In this document: piece by piece, positions 1 to 6,962 of the stretch
How the letters are laid out: every line of letters starts with the position of its first letter
Position numbering within the stretch: position 1 is the stretch's first letter
Notes under the pieces: generated by a model
What the model was told of the DNA's origin: nothing
Seen by the model: the letters and a program-made list of their open reading frames with translations, nothing else
Databases searched by the model: none
Program-made: the position numbers and the translations under genes
Origin: an uncultured Moraxella sp.
GTDB taxonomy: Bacteria; Pseudomonadota; Gammaproteobacteria; Pseudomonadales; Moraxellaceae
Assembly (NCBI GenBank): GCA_916720335.1
Contig: CAKAQU010000069.1
Coordinates: 1 to 9,287 of the forward strand
DNA length: 9,287 bases
Direction: 5' to 3'

Positions 1-116
1 GACACACCGAGAAATAACACTTTCCCAGCTATCTGGATGGAAATGAGCACACCCAGTGCCATCAAAGCGTAAATAAATCCACTTTCTAACGCCCCAAAAA
101 AGGCAATCCAAGACAT
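1..116 (-). CDS. ABC transporter permease, N-terminal fragment (partial at window edge)
   Basis: This is the first 38 codons of a minus-strand gene that runs off the window. The peptide starts MSWIAFFGALESGFIYALMA and continues with a hydrophobic LGVLIS stretch. This is the usual opening of the inner-membrane permeases (BPD_transp_2 family) that partner TrpX-type binding proteins, and the gene lies directly downstream of such a binding protein. The ATG at 114-116 is preceded by a GGGG Shine-Dalgarno-like run about 5 nt upstream. After residue 26 the peptide (IQIAGKVLFLGV) no longer resembles the F-R-x-L-x-F-P-D-L-T-V-D-G-S segment that I recall following in this family. The gene may therefore be divergent, altered or broken beyond this point. 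The assignment rests on the N-terminus and on context; substrate unknown. Confidence 0.6.
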   Translation of the reverse strand, partial: MSWIAFFGALESGFIYALMALGVLISIQIAGKVLFLGV

Positions 117-135
117 AACAACCCCAAATATAAAT

Positions 136-172
136 AAAACACACGCCTAAACCCAATTTAAGCGTGTATTTT
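136..172 (-). terminator. Intercistronic rho-independent terminator or attenuator
   Basis: The core inverted repeat occupies 141-167, with arms 141-151 and 157-167 around a 5-nt loop. In minus-strand RNA the arms pair over 11 bp: the one imperfect position is a U-G wobble, whereas in plus-strand RNA it would be a C-A mismatch. The hairpin is flanked upstream by an A-run and downstream by GUUUUAUUUAU, the usual intrinsic terminator pattern. It lies about 30 nt after the stop of the binding-protein gene and about 25 nt before the permease start. It probably reduces permease expression relative to the abundant binding protein, as is common in ABC transporter operons. The orientation is well supported; the degree of readthrough is inference. 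Confidence 0.75.
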
Positions 173-194
173 GTTAAAATCTCATAAATCGTGC

Positions 195-1217
195 TTACTC
201 TACCACTTTTTTGGCTTTTTCTAATATTGATTGTGGTATCGTAATACCTTGCTCACTCGCACTTTTTTTATTAACCATTAGGTCTAATTCTTTGGCATGA
301 TAAACTGGAATTTGACCTGGTTTTTCACCTTTTAAAATCTTAGCGGTAATTTTACCTGTTTCTGTACCAAGTTGATGATAATTAACCCCCAAAACAACGG
401 CTGCTCCACGCTCAACCACACTAGGGTCAGATGAAATTAAAGGAATTTTTGCTTCTTTGGCAACTTTAGCAAGTGCCTCATAAGCATTAATGACATTATT
501 GTCTGTTGATGTATAAATTACATCCACTTTTCCCACCAAACTATGGGCTGCCATCGCAATATCGCCTGATTTTTGGGCGGGCGCCTCAATAATATTCAGT
601 CCCATTGCGGTTGCTTTTTCTTTTAAAAGTTTCAGTATCACGGTTGAGTTAACCTCGCCGGGGCTATAAACAAAACCAATATTTTTTACTGATGGAATGG
701 TCTCTTTAATCAACTCAAGCTGCGGCTCAAGTGGTAATGCATCGGATGCGCCAGTTACGTTTGTGCCAGAACCGTCTAATTTTGGCACAAGTTTTGCTTC
801 TAAAGGGTCAGTAATTGCTGAAAATACAACAGGAATGGTATTGGTATTGGATACGATAGCTTGAGCTGATGGCGTAGCAATAGCGATAATCACATCGGGA
901 TTTTCAGCAACAAACTGTTTGGCAATTTGAGCGGTAGTTGCCATATTGCCCTGTGCTGACTGAAAGTTGATAGTTAAATTTTGACCTTCTTTAAACCCTT
1001 CATCTGCCAACGCCTCTAAAGCGCCCTTACGTACTGCATCTAAAGACGGATGTTCAACAATAGCAGTAATGGCAATTTTTTTAGCATCTGCTGACGTACT
1101 GGCGTTTTGAGCTTTATCTGCTGGTGATTTATCACCTGTACACGCAAATAAACCCATGCACAACAACCCCACGCTAAGCAATTTGGAAAATTGAAACGAT
1201 TTTACTGCTATGGTCAT
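195..1217 (-). CDS. TrpX-like ABC transporter substrate-binding lipoprotein
   Basis: This 340-residue protein belongs to the ABC_sub_bind (PF04392) type. It has a lipoprotein signal peptide: a basic N-terminus, a hydrophobic core at about residues 13-25 and the lipobox L-F-A-C with acylated Cys26. It should be an outer-leaflet inner-membrane lipoprotein that delivers a small solute to a permease. The mature part carries family hallmarks: VEHPSLDAVRKG (about 54-65), an A-Q-G-N-M-A-T stretch (about 88-94), N-P-D-V-I-I-A-I-A-T-P-S-A-Q-A (about 105-119) and G-F-V-Y-S-P-G-E-V-N-S (about 180-190). The ATG is preceded by AAGGG at 6-nt spacing and by a near-consensus promoter. Related proteins in Firmicutes bind tryptophan or other aromatic compounds, but the ligand cannot be read from the sequence. 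The next gene downstream is the matching permease; an ATPase gene would be expected beyond the window. Confidence 0.88.
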   Translation of the reverse strand: MTIAVKSFQFSKLLSVGLLCMGLFACTGDKSPADKAQNASTSADAKKIAITAIVEHPSLDAVRKGALEALADEGFKEGQNLTINFQSAQGNMATTAQIAKQFVAENPDVIIAIATPSAQAIVSNTNTIPVVFSAITDPLEAKLVPKLDGSGTNVTGASDALPLEPQLELIKETIPSVKNIGFVYSPGEVNSTVILKLLKEKATAMGLNIIEAPAQKSGDIAMAAHSLVGKVDVIYTSTDNNVINAYEALAKVAKEAKIPLISSDPSVVERGAAVVLGVNYHQLGTETGKITAKILKGEKPGQIPVYHAKELDLMVNKKSASEQGITIPQSILEKAKKVVE

Positions 1218-1269
1218 AAAAAACCCTTATTGAAAATTCAAACAGTCTAAATAGGCAATCAAAACGATA

Positions 1270-1299
1270 ATTATAAATCACAAAACTACTGATTGACAA
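1270..1299 (-). promoter_or_regulatory. Sigma-70 promoter of the binding-protein gene
   Basis: On the minus strand there is a TTGTCA -35 element (1294-1299), an 18-bp spacer and a perfect TATAAT -10 element (1270-1275). Transcription should start near 1263, giving a leader of about 45 nt before the ATG at 1217. The promoter lies in the 100-bp gap after dld, so the transporter genes can be expressed independently of suhB-dld. I saw no terminator hairpin between dld and this promoter, so readthrough from dld is possible. Confidence 0.7.
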
Positions 1300-1317
1300 G
1301 CAATTTCATCGCCACAA

Positions 1318-2997
1318 TTAACAGCAGCCCCAATTTTTCTCTTTACTGGTTTTACCAATACCAATATTAAAAGTATTGGTTGGGTCTAATGATTGATAAA
1401 AATCCGCCAACGGTTTCTCAGCGGTATACAAATGCCCAACGTTATGTTCAGCAGGATATTTTGCACCACGTTTAGCAAGCAATTGTAAAATTTCATGCTC
1501 AACTTCTAACCAGTTATGACCTTTTTTGACGATATAATCTTGGTGGAAGACGTGGCAAAAAAAGTGTCCATAATATAATTTGTGTAAAATTTTGGCATCA
1601 AGTTCATCAGGCAAAACTTCAAACCAATCATCATCGTTTCTACGAAGTGCCACATCAATAGCAGCAATGTCTTCGACCGTATCTGTATGTACCGCTCGAT
1701 AACGCACTGCAGCACTAGCAACTGCAAAGCGGTGCAACATAGCAGCATTAGCCTCTTTTGAAGAACATTCAAAATAATCACTTTGACTGTCTTTGAATAC
1801 ATCTGTTAAATAGCTAATAGTTTGCTGAATGCTGTTTTTAGATACTTTTAAAATCAAATGATGGTCAAATTTTTGACGAAAATCCAAGATTCTTTGGGGT
1901 AAATGATTGCCGCCAAATTTGGATAAACACTGCATGACATTATCAGTAAAATGCTGTCCTAAGAAAGGAATATTTTTAGCAAAATTATCAGTCTTGGCTT
2001 TTAAGGAGAATAATTTAGGCAAATTTTTTGTACCAAAACACTCAATGGCCAAAAATGTATCCTTACCATAGACACACGCCATATCAAAAGCATCTTTATG
2101 AATGTATTCGCCAGAAATGGGTAGATGCTCAAACTGACTTAAAATATCTTTGCGGAGTTTGGCAAGTTTTTTGGTGCCATTTGTACCAATATAAAAAACC
2201 TTCGCACCTTCTTCTTTTACAAATGTGTCCAAGCGTACTGCAAAAACTGCTAATTTTCCTGCTGAACCTGATGCCTCAAAATGGCGATGGCTATCTGCGT
2301 TAAAGCGAGCAGGAGTATCCTCACCAACGTCTCTTACGTGATTTTGATAGGTATTATCATGACCGCGTTTGCCATTTTTAATACTGGTAGGTTGATAATT
2401 GGCATTTTGTAAATTAATTAAAATTTCTTCAGGTGTATTGCCCAACTCAATATCCAAGTGATTAATCAGTTGTAATTTACCGTCTTTATCCACCTGAGCA
2501 AACAATGCCATTTCTGTAAAAGCAGGTCCTCTCTGAACCAGTGCGCCACCTGAATTATTACACACCCCACCGATGACCGAAGCTCCAATACAAGATGACC
2601 CAATCACTGAATGCGGCTCACGCCCATGTGGTGATAACAAACTTTCTAATTCATTGAGCGTGGAAGCTGGCAAACAAACAACTTGGGTGGCGTTATTAAT
2701 CAGCTGTATCCCTTTGATTTTCATAACATTAATTACAACTGTGTCACGAGAGGTGTCGGTGGGTGTCGAGCCGCCTGTTAAACCTGTATTTGCCGCCTGA
2801 GAAATCATAACTACGTCGTGTTTTACACAAACTTGGAGTACTTGCCAATATTGTAGTAGTGTTGTTGGCATGACCACACAAACCGCTTTACCCTGACCAA
2901 AACGATAACCATGAATAAATCGTTGCATTTGCCCAGATTTGGTTAAAACGTTATGTTTGCCAACAATATTTGCGAGCGAATCGGTCAAAGTAGTCAT
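1318..2997 (-). CDS. dld: Quinone-dependent D-lactate dehydrogenase
   Basis: This protein of 559 residues resembles E. coli Dld (571), a peripheral inner-membrane FAD flavoprotein that oxidises D-lactate to pyruvate and passes electrons to the quinone pool. The FAD-binding domain shows Q-A-A-N-T-G-L-T-G-G-S-T-P (about 67-79), the cofactor loop I-G-S-S-C-I-G-A-S-V-I-G-G-V-C-N-N-S-G-G (about 132-151) and E-A-S-G-S-A-G-K-L-A-V-F (about 241-252). The C-terminal membrane-associated half ends with the signature AEHNVGHLY (516-524) and D-P-T-N-T-F-N-I-G-I-G-K-T-S-K. An in-frame ATG 12 codons upstream (3033) would overlap suhB and adds residues unlike the family. The start MTTLTDSLAN at 2997 is therefore preferred, although only a weak AGG precedes it. 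The 19-nt gap after suhB suggests co-transcription. The last residues, Trp-Gly-Cys-Cys, are unusual; E. coli Dld has no terminal cysteine pair. Confidence 0.93.
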   Translation of the reverse strand: MTTLTDSLANIVGKHNVLTKSGQMQRFIHGYRFGQGKAVCVVMPTTLLQYWQVLQVCVKHDVVMISQAANTGLTGGSTPTDTSRDTVVINVMKIKGIQLINNATQVVCLPASTLNELESLLSPHGREPHSVIGSSCIGASVIGGVCNNSGGALVQRGPAFTEMALFAQVDKDGKLQLINHLDIELGNTPEEILINLQNANYQPTSIKNGKRGHDNTYQNHVRDVGEDTPARFNADSHRHFEASGSAGKLAVFAVRLDTFVKEEGAKVFYIGTNGTKKLAKLRKDILSQFEHLPISGEYIHKDAFDMACVYGKDTFLAIECFGTKNLPKLFSLKAKTDNFAKNIPFLGQHFTDNVMQCLSKFGGNHLPQRILDFRQKFDHHLILKVSKNSIQQTISYLTDVFKDSQSDYFECSSKEANAAMLHRFAVASAAVRYRAVHTDTVEDIAAIDVALRRNDDDWFEVLPDELDAKILHKLYYGHFFCHVFHQDYIVKKGHNWLEVEHEILQLLAKRGAKYPAEHNVGHLYTAEKPLADFYQSLDPTNTFNIGIGKTSKEKNWGCC

Positions 2998-3016
2998 ACA
3001 GTTGCCTATTTTTGAT

Positions 3017-3850
3017 TTAAGAATTAAATACACCTTGCCAAGTTGGAATCACAAGCTGCATCAAAGGTTTTAGTAATTTTGGGTTGCACGCAAAAATAGA
3101 ACCTAAAGAGATGGCGTTATTTTCACCTGTGCGACTTACTACTGTACCATGTGCTTCATTAACAATCAGTTCGCCCGCTGCAATATCCCAAGGCTTAATG
3201 GACATCTCAAAATATCCATCAAAACGCCCAGCCGCCACATAACACAAATCCAACGCTGCCGAACCCAAACGACGAACTTGACCGCCATTTTCACAAATCA
3301 CTTGCAAACTTTGAAAGTGCTGGCTAGCAAAGCTGACCTTTTTACCATCTATGATGCGCTCATAAGGATGACCAGTAGTAAAAAGACCGCCAGCAATGGT
3401 TGTGCGTTCAGATACTTGAAGACGACGCTGATTAAATCTAGCGCCCTGTCCACGACTTGCAGTAAAAAGTTCATCACGCACTGGGTCGTAAACCACACCA
3501 TGTTCAGTAATGCCGTTTTTTTGCACTGCAATGGATACACAAAAATGCGGAACGCCATGCACAAAATTTTGCGTGCCATCTAATGGGTCAATAATCCAAC
3601 ACCAATCTTTATCATTTCCCTTGCCTTCTTGCAAACCAAATTCTTCGCCAAGATATGAATGGTTTGGATAACTTTCTTTTAATAATTTGATGGTAAGTTC
3701 TTCAGCATAACGGTCAATTTGTGTAACCAAGCCATCAAGCCCTTTGGATTCCACCATCAATTCAATACGATGACGGTTTTGATGAGCTCGTAAAATTTCA
3801 TAGCCCACTTTTTGAGCAACTTGTGATGCTATGATAACCATAGGTTCCAT
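3017..3850 (-). CDS. suhB: Inositol-1-monophosphatase family protein SuhB
   Basis: This 277-residue Mg2+-dependent phosphatase has the family metal-site motifs: L-G-E-E (Glu69), D-P-L-D-G-T (Asp88, Asp91) and W-D-I-A-A-G-E (Asp222). These match Glu67, Asp84, Asp87 and Asp212 of E. coli SuhB (267 residues). Residues such as VVYDPVRDELFTASRGQGA and R-R-L-G-S-A-A-L-D-L also match SuhB closely. It hydrolyses myo-inositol monophosphates and related sugar phosphates in the cytoplasm. In E. coli, SuhB also joins the rRNA antitermination complex with NusA; whether that role is kept here cannot be seen. Motif A reads DGTQNF rather than DGTTNF, which I recall from Acinetobacter homologues. The ATG follows AAGGGGA at good spacing. 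It appears to lead a short suhB-dld unit. The leader contains a 17-bp tandem repeat. Confidence 0.9.
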   Translation of the reverse strand: MEPMVIIASQVAQKVGYEILRAHQNRHRIELMVESKGLDGLVTQIDRYAEELTIKLLKESYPNHSYLGEEFGLQEGKGNDKDWCWIIDPLDGTQNFVHGVPHFCVSIAVQKNGITEHGVVYDPVRDELFTASRGQGARFNQRRLQVSERTTIAGGLFTTGHPYERIIDGKKVSFASQHFQSLQVICENGGQVRRLGSAALDLCYVAAGRFDGYFEMSIKPWDIAAGELIVNEAHGTVVSRTGENNAISLGSIFACNPKLLKPLMQLVIPTWQGVFNS

Positions 3851-3873
3851 AATTTCCCCTTAGATACTGAAAA

Positions 3874-3907
3874 ATGTTAAGTTTTGTTAAATGTTAAGTT
3901 TTGTTAA
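3874..3907. repeat. Perfect 17-bp tandem duplication in the suhB leader
   Basis: The unit ATGTTAAGTTTTGTTAA occurs twice back to back (3874-3890 and 3891-3907) without a mismatch, 24 bp upstream of the suhB ATG. Each unit carries two GTTAA words 10 bp apart, giving four GTTAA words over about 32 bp on the plus strand. They may be repeated protein-binding half-sites, or simply a recent slippage duplication in AT-rich DNA. The sequence itself is certain; function is not. Confidence 0.9.
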
Positions 3908-3942
3908 TAATCGCCAATTTTAGCCACAAGTTCTCATTGTAT

Positions 3943-3969
3943 CATGCTGACAGATTTTATACTAGCATG
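3943..3969 (-). promoter_or_regulatory. Possible suhB promoter region with flanking inverted repeat
   Basis: The 128-bp gap between dxs and suhB must hold any suhB promoter. On the minus strand, TATAAA (3957-3962) follows TTGAAT with a short 15-bp spacer, and TACAAT lies about 20 bp further on. The first -10-like element is bracketed by CATGCT/AGCATG arms (3943-3948 and 3964-3969). There is no T-run, so it does not look like a terminator for dxs. The evidence is weak and the exact promoter is not resolved. Confidence 0.25.
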
Positions 3970-3978
3970 CAAATCAAT

Positions 3979-6123
3979 TCAAAACACATGCACAAATTCA
4001 TTGATTGCTTGATAAATGCCCGTTTTGTCTAAACCACACGCCTGCAATTGCTCAGCATGACTTGCATGAGCCACATAAACATCCGCAATGGCTAAATTTT
4101 TAACATATACAGTATAATTTTTAGCAAGTAGATATTCATTCACCGCGCTACCCGCTCCGCCCATTAATTGATGTTCTTCTACAGTCATAATATGTGTAGT
4201 ACCATTTTGAATTAATGCGTCTAATAAATCACCATCCAAAGGTTTTACCCAACGCATATCAACAACTGTAATGCCTGTATCGGTGTTTTTTTGTAAAAAA
4301 TCCTCACTTGCCGCAAGTGCATCATGCAGTCTCGTACCAAACACCAAAACTGCCAATTTTTTGGTTGAATTGTGGGTAGTTTGCAGCACAATATTTGCCT
4401 TACCAATACAAAAATCATCACCACCTTGACCAATTTCACGTCCCACACCCGCACCTCTAGGGTAGCGAACCGCTGATGTGCCTTGATAGTCATAACAAAC
4501 CTTTAATAAGTGATAGCACTCGTGTTCATCACTTGGTGTGGCAATAATCACATTGGGCAAGCAGCGCATGAATGCTAAATCAAACACGCCTGCGTGTGTA
4601 GCGCCATCCTCACCAACTAGTCCCGCCCTATCTATTGCAAACGTCACATCCAGATTTTGCAGCGCTACATCGTGAACCAACTGGTCATAACCACGCTGTA
4701 AAAAGGTGGAATAAATTGCCACTACAGGTTTAATACCCATGGTTGCCATGCCTGATGCTAGCGTTACTGCGTGCTGTTCGGCAATAGCAACATCAAAAAA
4801 TCTTTGAGGATACATCTTAGCAAATTCGACCATCCCCGAACCTTCGCACATTGCAGGCGTGATGGCAACTAAATTTTGGTCTATTTTTGCTGTATCACAC
4901 AACCATTGCCCAAAAATCTGAGAGTATTTTTTGGGTTGGGTTTTGGGTATTGAAATGGTTTGTGATTTTGGTAATTTGCCAATCGCATGATAGCCAATTG
5001 GGTCTTGTTCTGCTGGTAAAAATCCTTTACCCTTGATTGTATGCACATGAATCAAAACCGCACCCGATAGCTTTTTGGCACGCTCAAACACAGTGATGAG
5101 TTTTTCCAAATCATGACCATCAAAAGGTCCTAAATAAGTAAATCCAATGGCTTTAAATAAATTATCTGCAAAGACATGCTCAGATAGTTTTTCGGCAATT
5201 TTATCAGGTAAAGGAACAGCTGGCGTATTTTTTCCCAAAAAACCGCCAATGGTTTCACCAATACGCTCTGTAATTTTTGTTGGTAGTTTATCAGATAAAT
5301 TTTCAAGAGCATCATTTGCCATATGTAAATAATGACGAACTCTCCTATCATCGGCACTGATGGCGCGTTTGGTCATTAAAATATTACCGTGTTTATCAAT
5401 ATCCATTGCCAAACCATGTTGCCACAGTTTTGCTAAATGCCGTGAAAATCCACCAATCGCCTGAGATATGGACATGTCATTATCATTTAAGATAACTGTT
5501 AAATTGGCATTTTGCTGAACAGCATCATTCATCGCCTCAAACGCCATACCGCCTGTCATTGCTCCATCGCCTATTACACAAACCACCTTATCTTGTTTAT
5601 TAAGTAAGCGGTTAGCAAGGCTGATACCAAGACCTGCTGAGATTGATGTTGATGAATGACCCACCCCAAAAACATCGAACACGCTTTCATGGCGTTCTGG
5701 AAACGCCGTCAAGCCATCTTTAGCGCGAATGCTAGCAAGCCTATCTTTTCTGCCTGTCAAGAGTTTATGCGTGTAAGCTTGATGACCCACATCCCAAATA
5801 ATTTTATCATTAGGAGCATTTAACACCCGATGCAAAGCAATGGTTAATTCAACTACGCCCAAATTTGCGCCAAAATGCCCACCACTGATTCCCACACAAT
5901 ACAACAAATAAGCACGCACTTCATCAGCGAGTTGATTTAATTCATCAATAGATAATGATTTTAAATCGCAAGGAAAATCCACCTTATCTAAAATCGGTGT
6001 ATCTGGTTTTGTGGTTAAGATTTCACGAAAAACTTTAGCTTGGCGCTGTTTTTTGTCTGCTGTTTTTGTGCTACTGGCTGGCGTGTTTGGCATGGCGGGC
6101 TTGTTTCCAAAATAATCAAACAT
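3979..6123 (-). CDS. dxs: 1-deoxy-D-xylulose-5-phosphate synthase
   Basis: This thiamine-diphosphate enzyme condenses pyruvate and glyceraldehyde 3-phosphate to DXP, the entry step of the MEP isoprenoid pathway; DXP also feeds thiamine and pyridoxal synthesis. Visible signatures are S-G-G-H-F-G with His83, W-D-V-G-H-Q-A-Y (110-117), the ThDP/Mg motif G-D-G-A-M-T...N-D-N (185-190, 213-215), catalytic Glu449 in AIAEQHAV, Y-S-T-F-L-Q-R (471-477) and R-Y-P-R-G (553-557). His83 and Glu449 correspond to His49 and Glu370 of E. coli Dxs. At 714 residues it is about 94 longer than the E. coli enzyme (620): about 34 extra N-terminal residues, about 46 in the loop between residues 230 and 323, and the rest near the C-terminus. 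The ATG at 6123 lacks a clear Shine-Dalgarno. Met11 is another possible start, after a distant GGA. Confidence 0.95.
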   Translation of the reverse strand: MFDYFGNKPAMPNTPASSTKTADKKQRQAKVFREILTTKPDTPILDKVDFPCDLKSLSIDELNQLADEVRAYLLYCVGISGGHFGANLGVVELTIALHRVLNAPNDKIIWDVGHQAYTHKLLTGRKDRLASIRAKDGLTAFPERHESVFDVFGVGHSSTSISAGLGISLANRLLNKQDKVVCVIGDGAMTGGMAFEAMNDAVQQNANLTVILNDNDMSISQAIGGFSRHLAKLWQHGLAMDIDKHGNILMTKRAISADDRRVRHYLHMANDALENLSDKLPTKITERIGETIGGFLGKNTPAVPLPDKIAEKLSEHVFADNLFKAIGFTYLGPFDGHDLEKLITVFERAKKLSGAVLIHVHTIKGKGFLPAEQDPIGYHAIGKLPKSQTISIPKTQPKKYSQIFGQWLCDTAKIDQNLVAITPAMCEGSGMVEFAKMYPQRFFDVAIAEQHAVTLASGMATMGIKPVVAIYSTFLQRGYDQLVHDVALQNLDVTFAIDRAGLVGEDGATHAGVFDLAFMRCLPNVIIATPSDEHECYHLLKVCYDYQGTSAVRYPRGAGVGREIGQGGDDFCIGKANIVLQTTHNSTKKLAVLVFGTRLHDALAASEDFLQKNTDTGITVVDMRWVKPLDGDLLDALIQNGTTHIMTVEEHQLMGGAGSAVNEYLLAKNYTVYVKNLAIADVYVAHASHAEQLQACGLDKTGIYQAINEFVHVF

Positions 6124-6184
6124 AAGATAATTTTTTGATATTTTACAAGATAGCCTTTACTTTTGCTAGAAAAACGCCAAATAT

Positions 6185-6200
6185 TGTGATATTTTTCACA
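6185..6200. promoter_or_regulatory. CRP/Vfr-type operator between dxs and ribA
   Basis: The dyad TGTGA-TATTTT-TCACA is a perfect match to the core consensus of cAMP-receptor-protein (CRP/Vfr family) sites, with two 5-bp half-sites separated by 6 bp. It lies in the 153-bp gap between the divergent dxs and ribA genes, centred about 84 bp before the ribA start and 70 bp before the dxs start. A TTGACT element at 6219-6224 is a possible ribA -35. With a 17-bp spacer the dyad centre would fall near -61.5, a classical class I activator position. However, no good -10 is visible there, so that placement is tentative. Confidence 0.5.
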
Positions 6201-6276
6201 TATTTTTCATTTTAGCCTTTGACTTATCATTTGGTTATTTACTCATTTATTTTTTCTTCATTTGTTGGAGTATGTT

Positions 6277-6912
6277 TTGTATCAATTTATCAGCAGTGCC
6301 AAATTGCCCACTATACATGGTGAATTTACCATTAGTGCTTTTGAAAATGAACATGGACAAGAACACATCATGTTAAGCACAGGTCTGCCTTGTGATGACA
6401 AAATTCCTTTGATTCGCATCCACTCAGAATGTTTAACAGGCGATGCCTTTGGTTCGTTAAAATGCGACTGTGGTCCTCAACTTAATTATGCCATGAAAGC
6501 CATCATACAGCATGGCGCTGGGGCTATTTTGTATTTACGCCAAGAAGGGCGAGGCATTGGATTGGTTAATAAAATTCGAGCCTATGCCCTACAAGACCAA
6601 GGGCATGACACACTAGAAGCCAACTTACTTTTAGGCTTACCAGCTGATGCGCGTACCTATGAAATGTGTCAGGTTATGTTTGACCATTTTAACATAAAAA
6701 AAATCGCTCTTTTGACCAATAATCCGAATAAAATCAGTGAATTAGAAAGCATGGGTATTGAAATTGTCAAAAGACAACCTTTGATTGTTGGCGTCAATCC
6801 ACACAATGAACAGTATCTACAAGTCAAAGCTGATAAAATGGGACATTTGATTTTTAACTTAGCTTCTCATCCATCACCTCACAATCATTGCATCAACACA
6901 AACAAAAAATAA
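6277..6912 (+). CDS. ribA: GTP cyclohydrolase II (TTG start)
   Basis: This enzyme opens GTP to 2,5-diamino-6-ribosylamino-4(3H)-pyrimidinone 5'-phosphate, formate and pyrophosphate, the first committed step of riboflavin synthesis. From the chosen start it has 211 residues (E. coli RibA has 196). The zinc ligands Cys52, Cys63 and Cys65 lie in HSECLTGDA...KCDCG. The GTP-binding segment is L-R-Q-E-G-R-G-I-G-L (87-96), with Tyr103 and Arg126 at the E. coli catalytic positions (105 and 128). There is no ribB domain fused. The TTG at 6277 is chosen because GGAG (6267-6270) lies 6 nt upstream and the resulting N-terminus (MYQFISSAKLPT) fits the family. A TTG at 6262 would lack a ribosome site. The last 15 or so residues, rich in His, Asn and Lys, extend past the usual end. 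It diverges from dxs. Confidence 0.93.
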   Translation: MYQFISSAKLPTIHGEFTISAFENEHGQEHIMLSTGLPCDDKIPLIRIHSECLTGDAFGSLKCDCGPQLNYAMKAIIQHGAGAILYLRQEGRGIGLVNKIRAYALQDQGHDTLEANLLLGLPADARTYEMCQVMFDHFNIKKIALLTNNPNKISELESMGIEIVKRQPLIVGVNPHNEQYLQVKADKMGHLIFNLASHPSPHNHCINTNKK

Positions 6913-6962
6913 CAAATAAAGAGATAATTGTAATATTAAGCCAAATATTAGTAATGATTTCT

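Noticed and set aside
1506..1802. 98-codon minus-strand open frame inside dld
   Set aside because: It overlaps the well-supported dld gene in another frame, its peptide shows no family features, and it has no ribosome site.
2028..2303. 91-codon plus-strand open frame antisense to dld
   Set aside because: It lies antisense to conserved dld coding sequence, its composition looks random, and no promoter was seen. The same applies to the 2573-2800 frame.
2998..3033. Upstream ATG for dld giving a 571-residue product, the same length as E. coli Dld
   Set aside because: The length match is coincidental: the extra 12 residues overlap the end of suhB, and the conserved N-terminal region begins at the later ATG.
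3149..3583. 144-codon plus-strand open frame antisense to suhB
   Set aside because: Although the longest shadow frame, it is fully antisense to a gene with intact catalytic motifs and has no recognisable domain or ribosome site.
6124..6276. FMN or thiamine-diphosphate riboswitch upstream of ribA or dxs
   Set aside because: The region is very AT-rich and lacks the conserved G-rich elements of the FMN and TPP aptamers on either strand.
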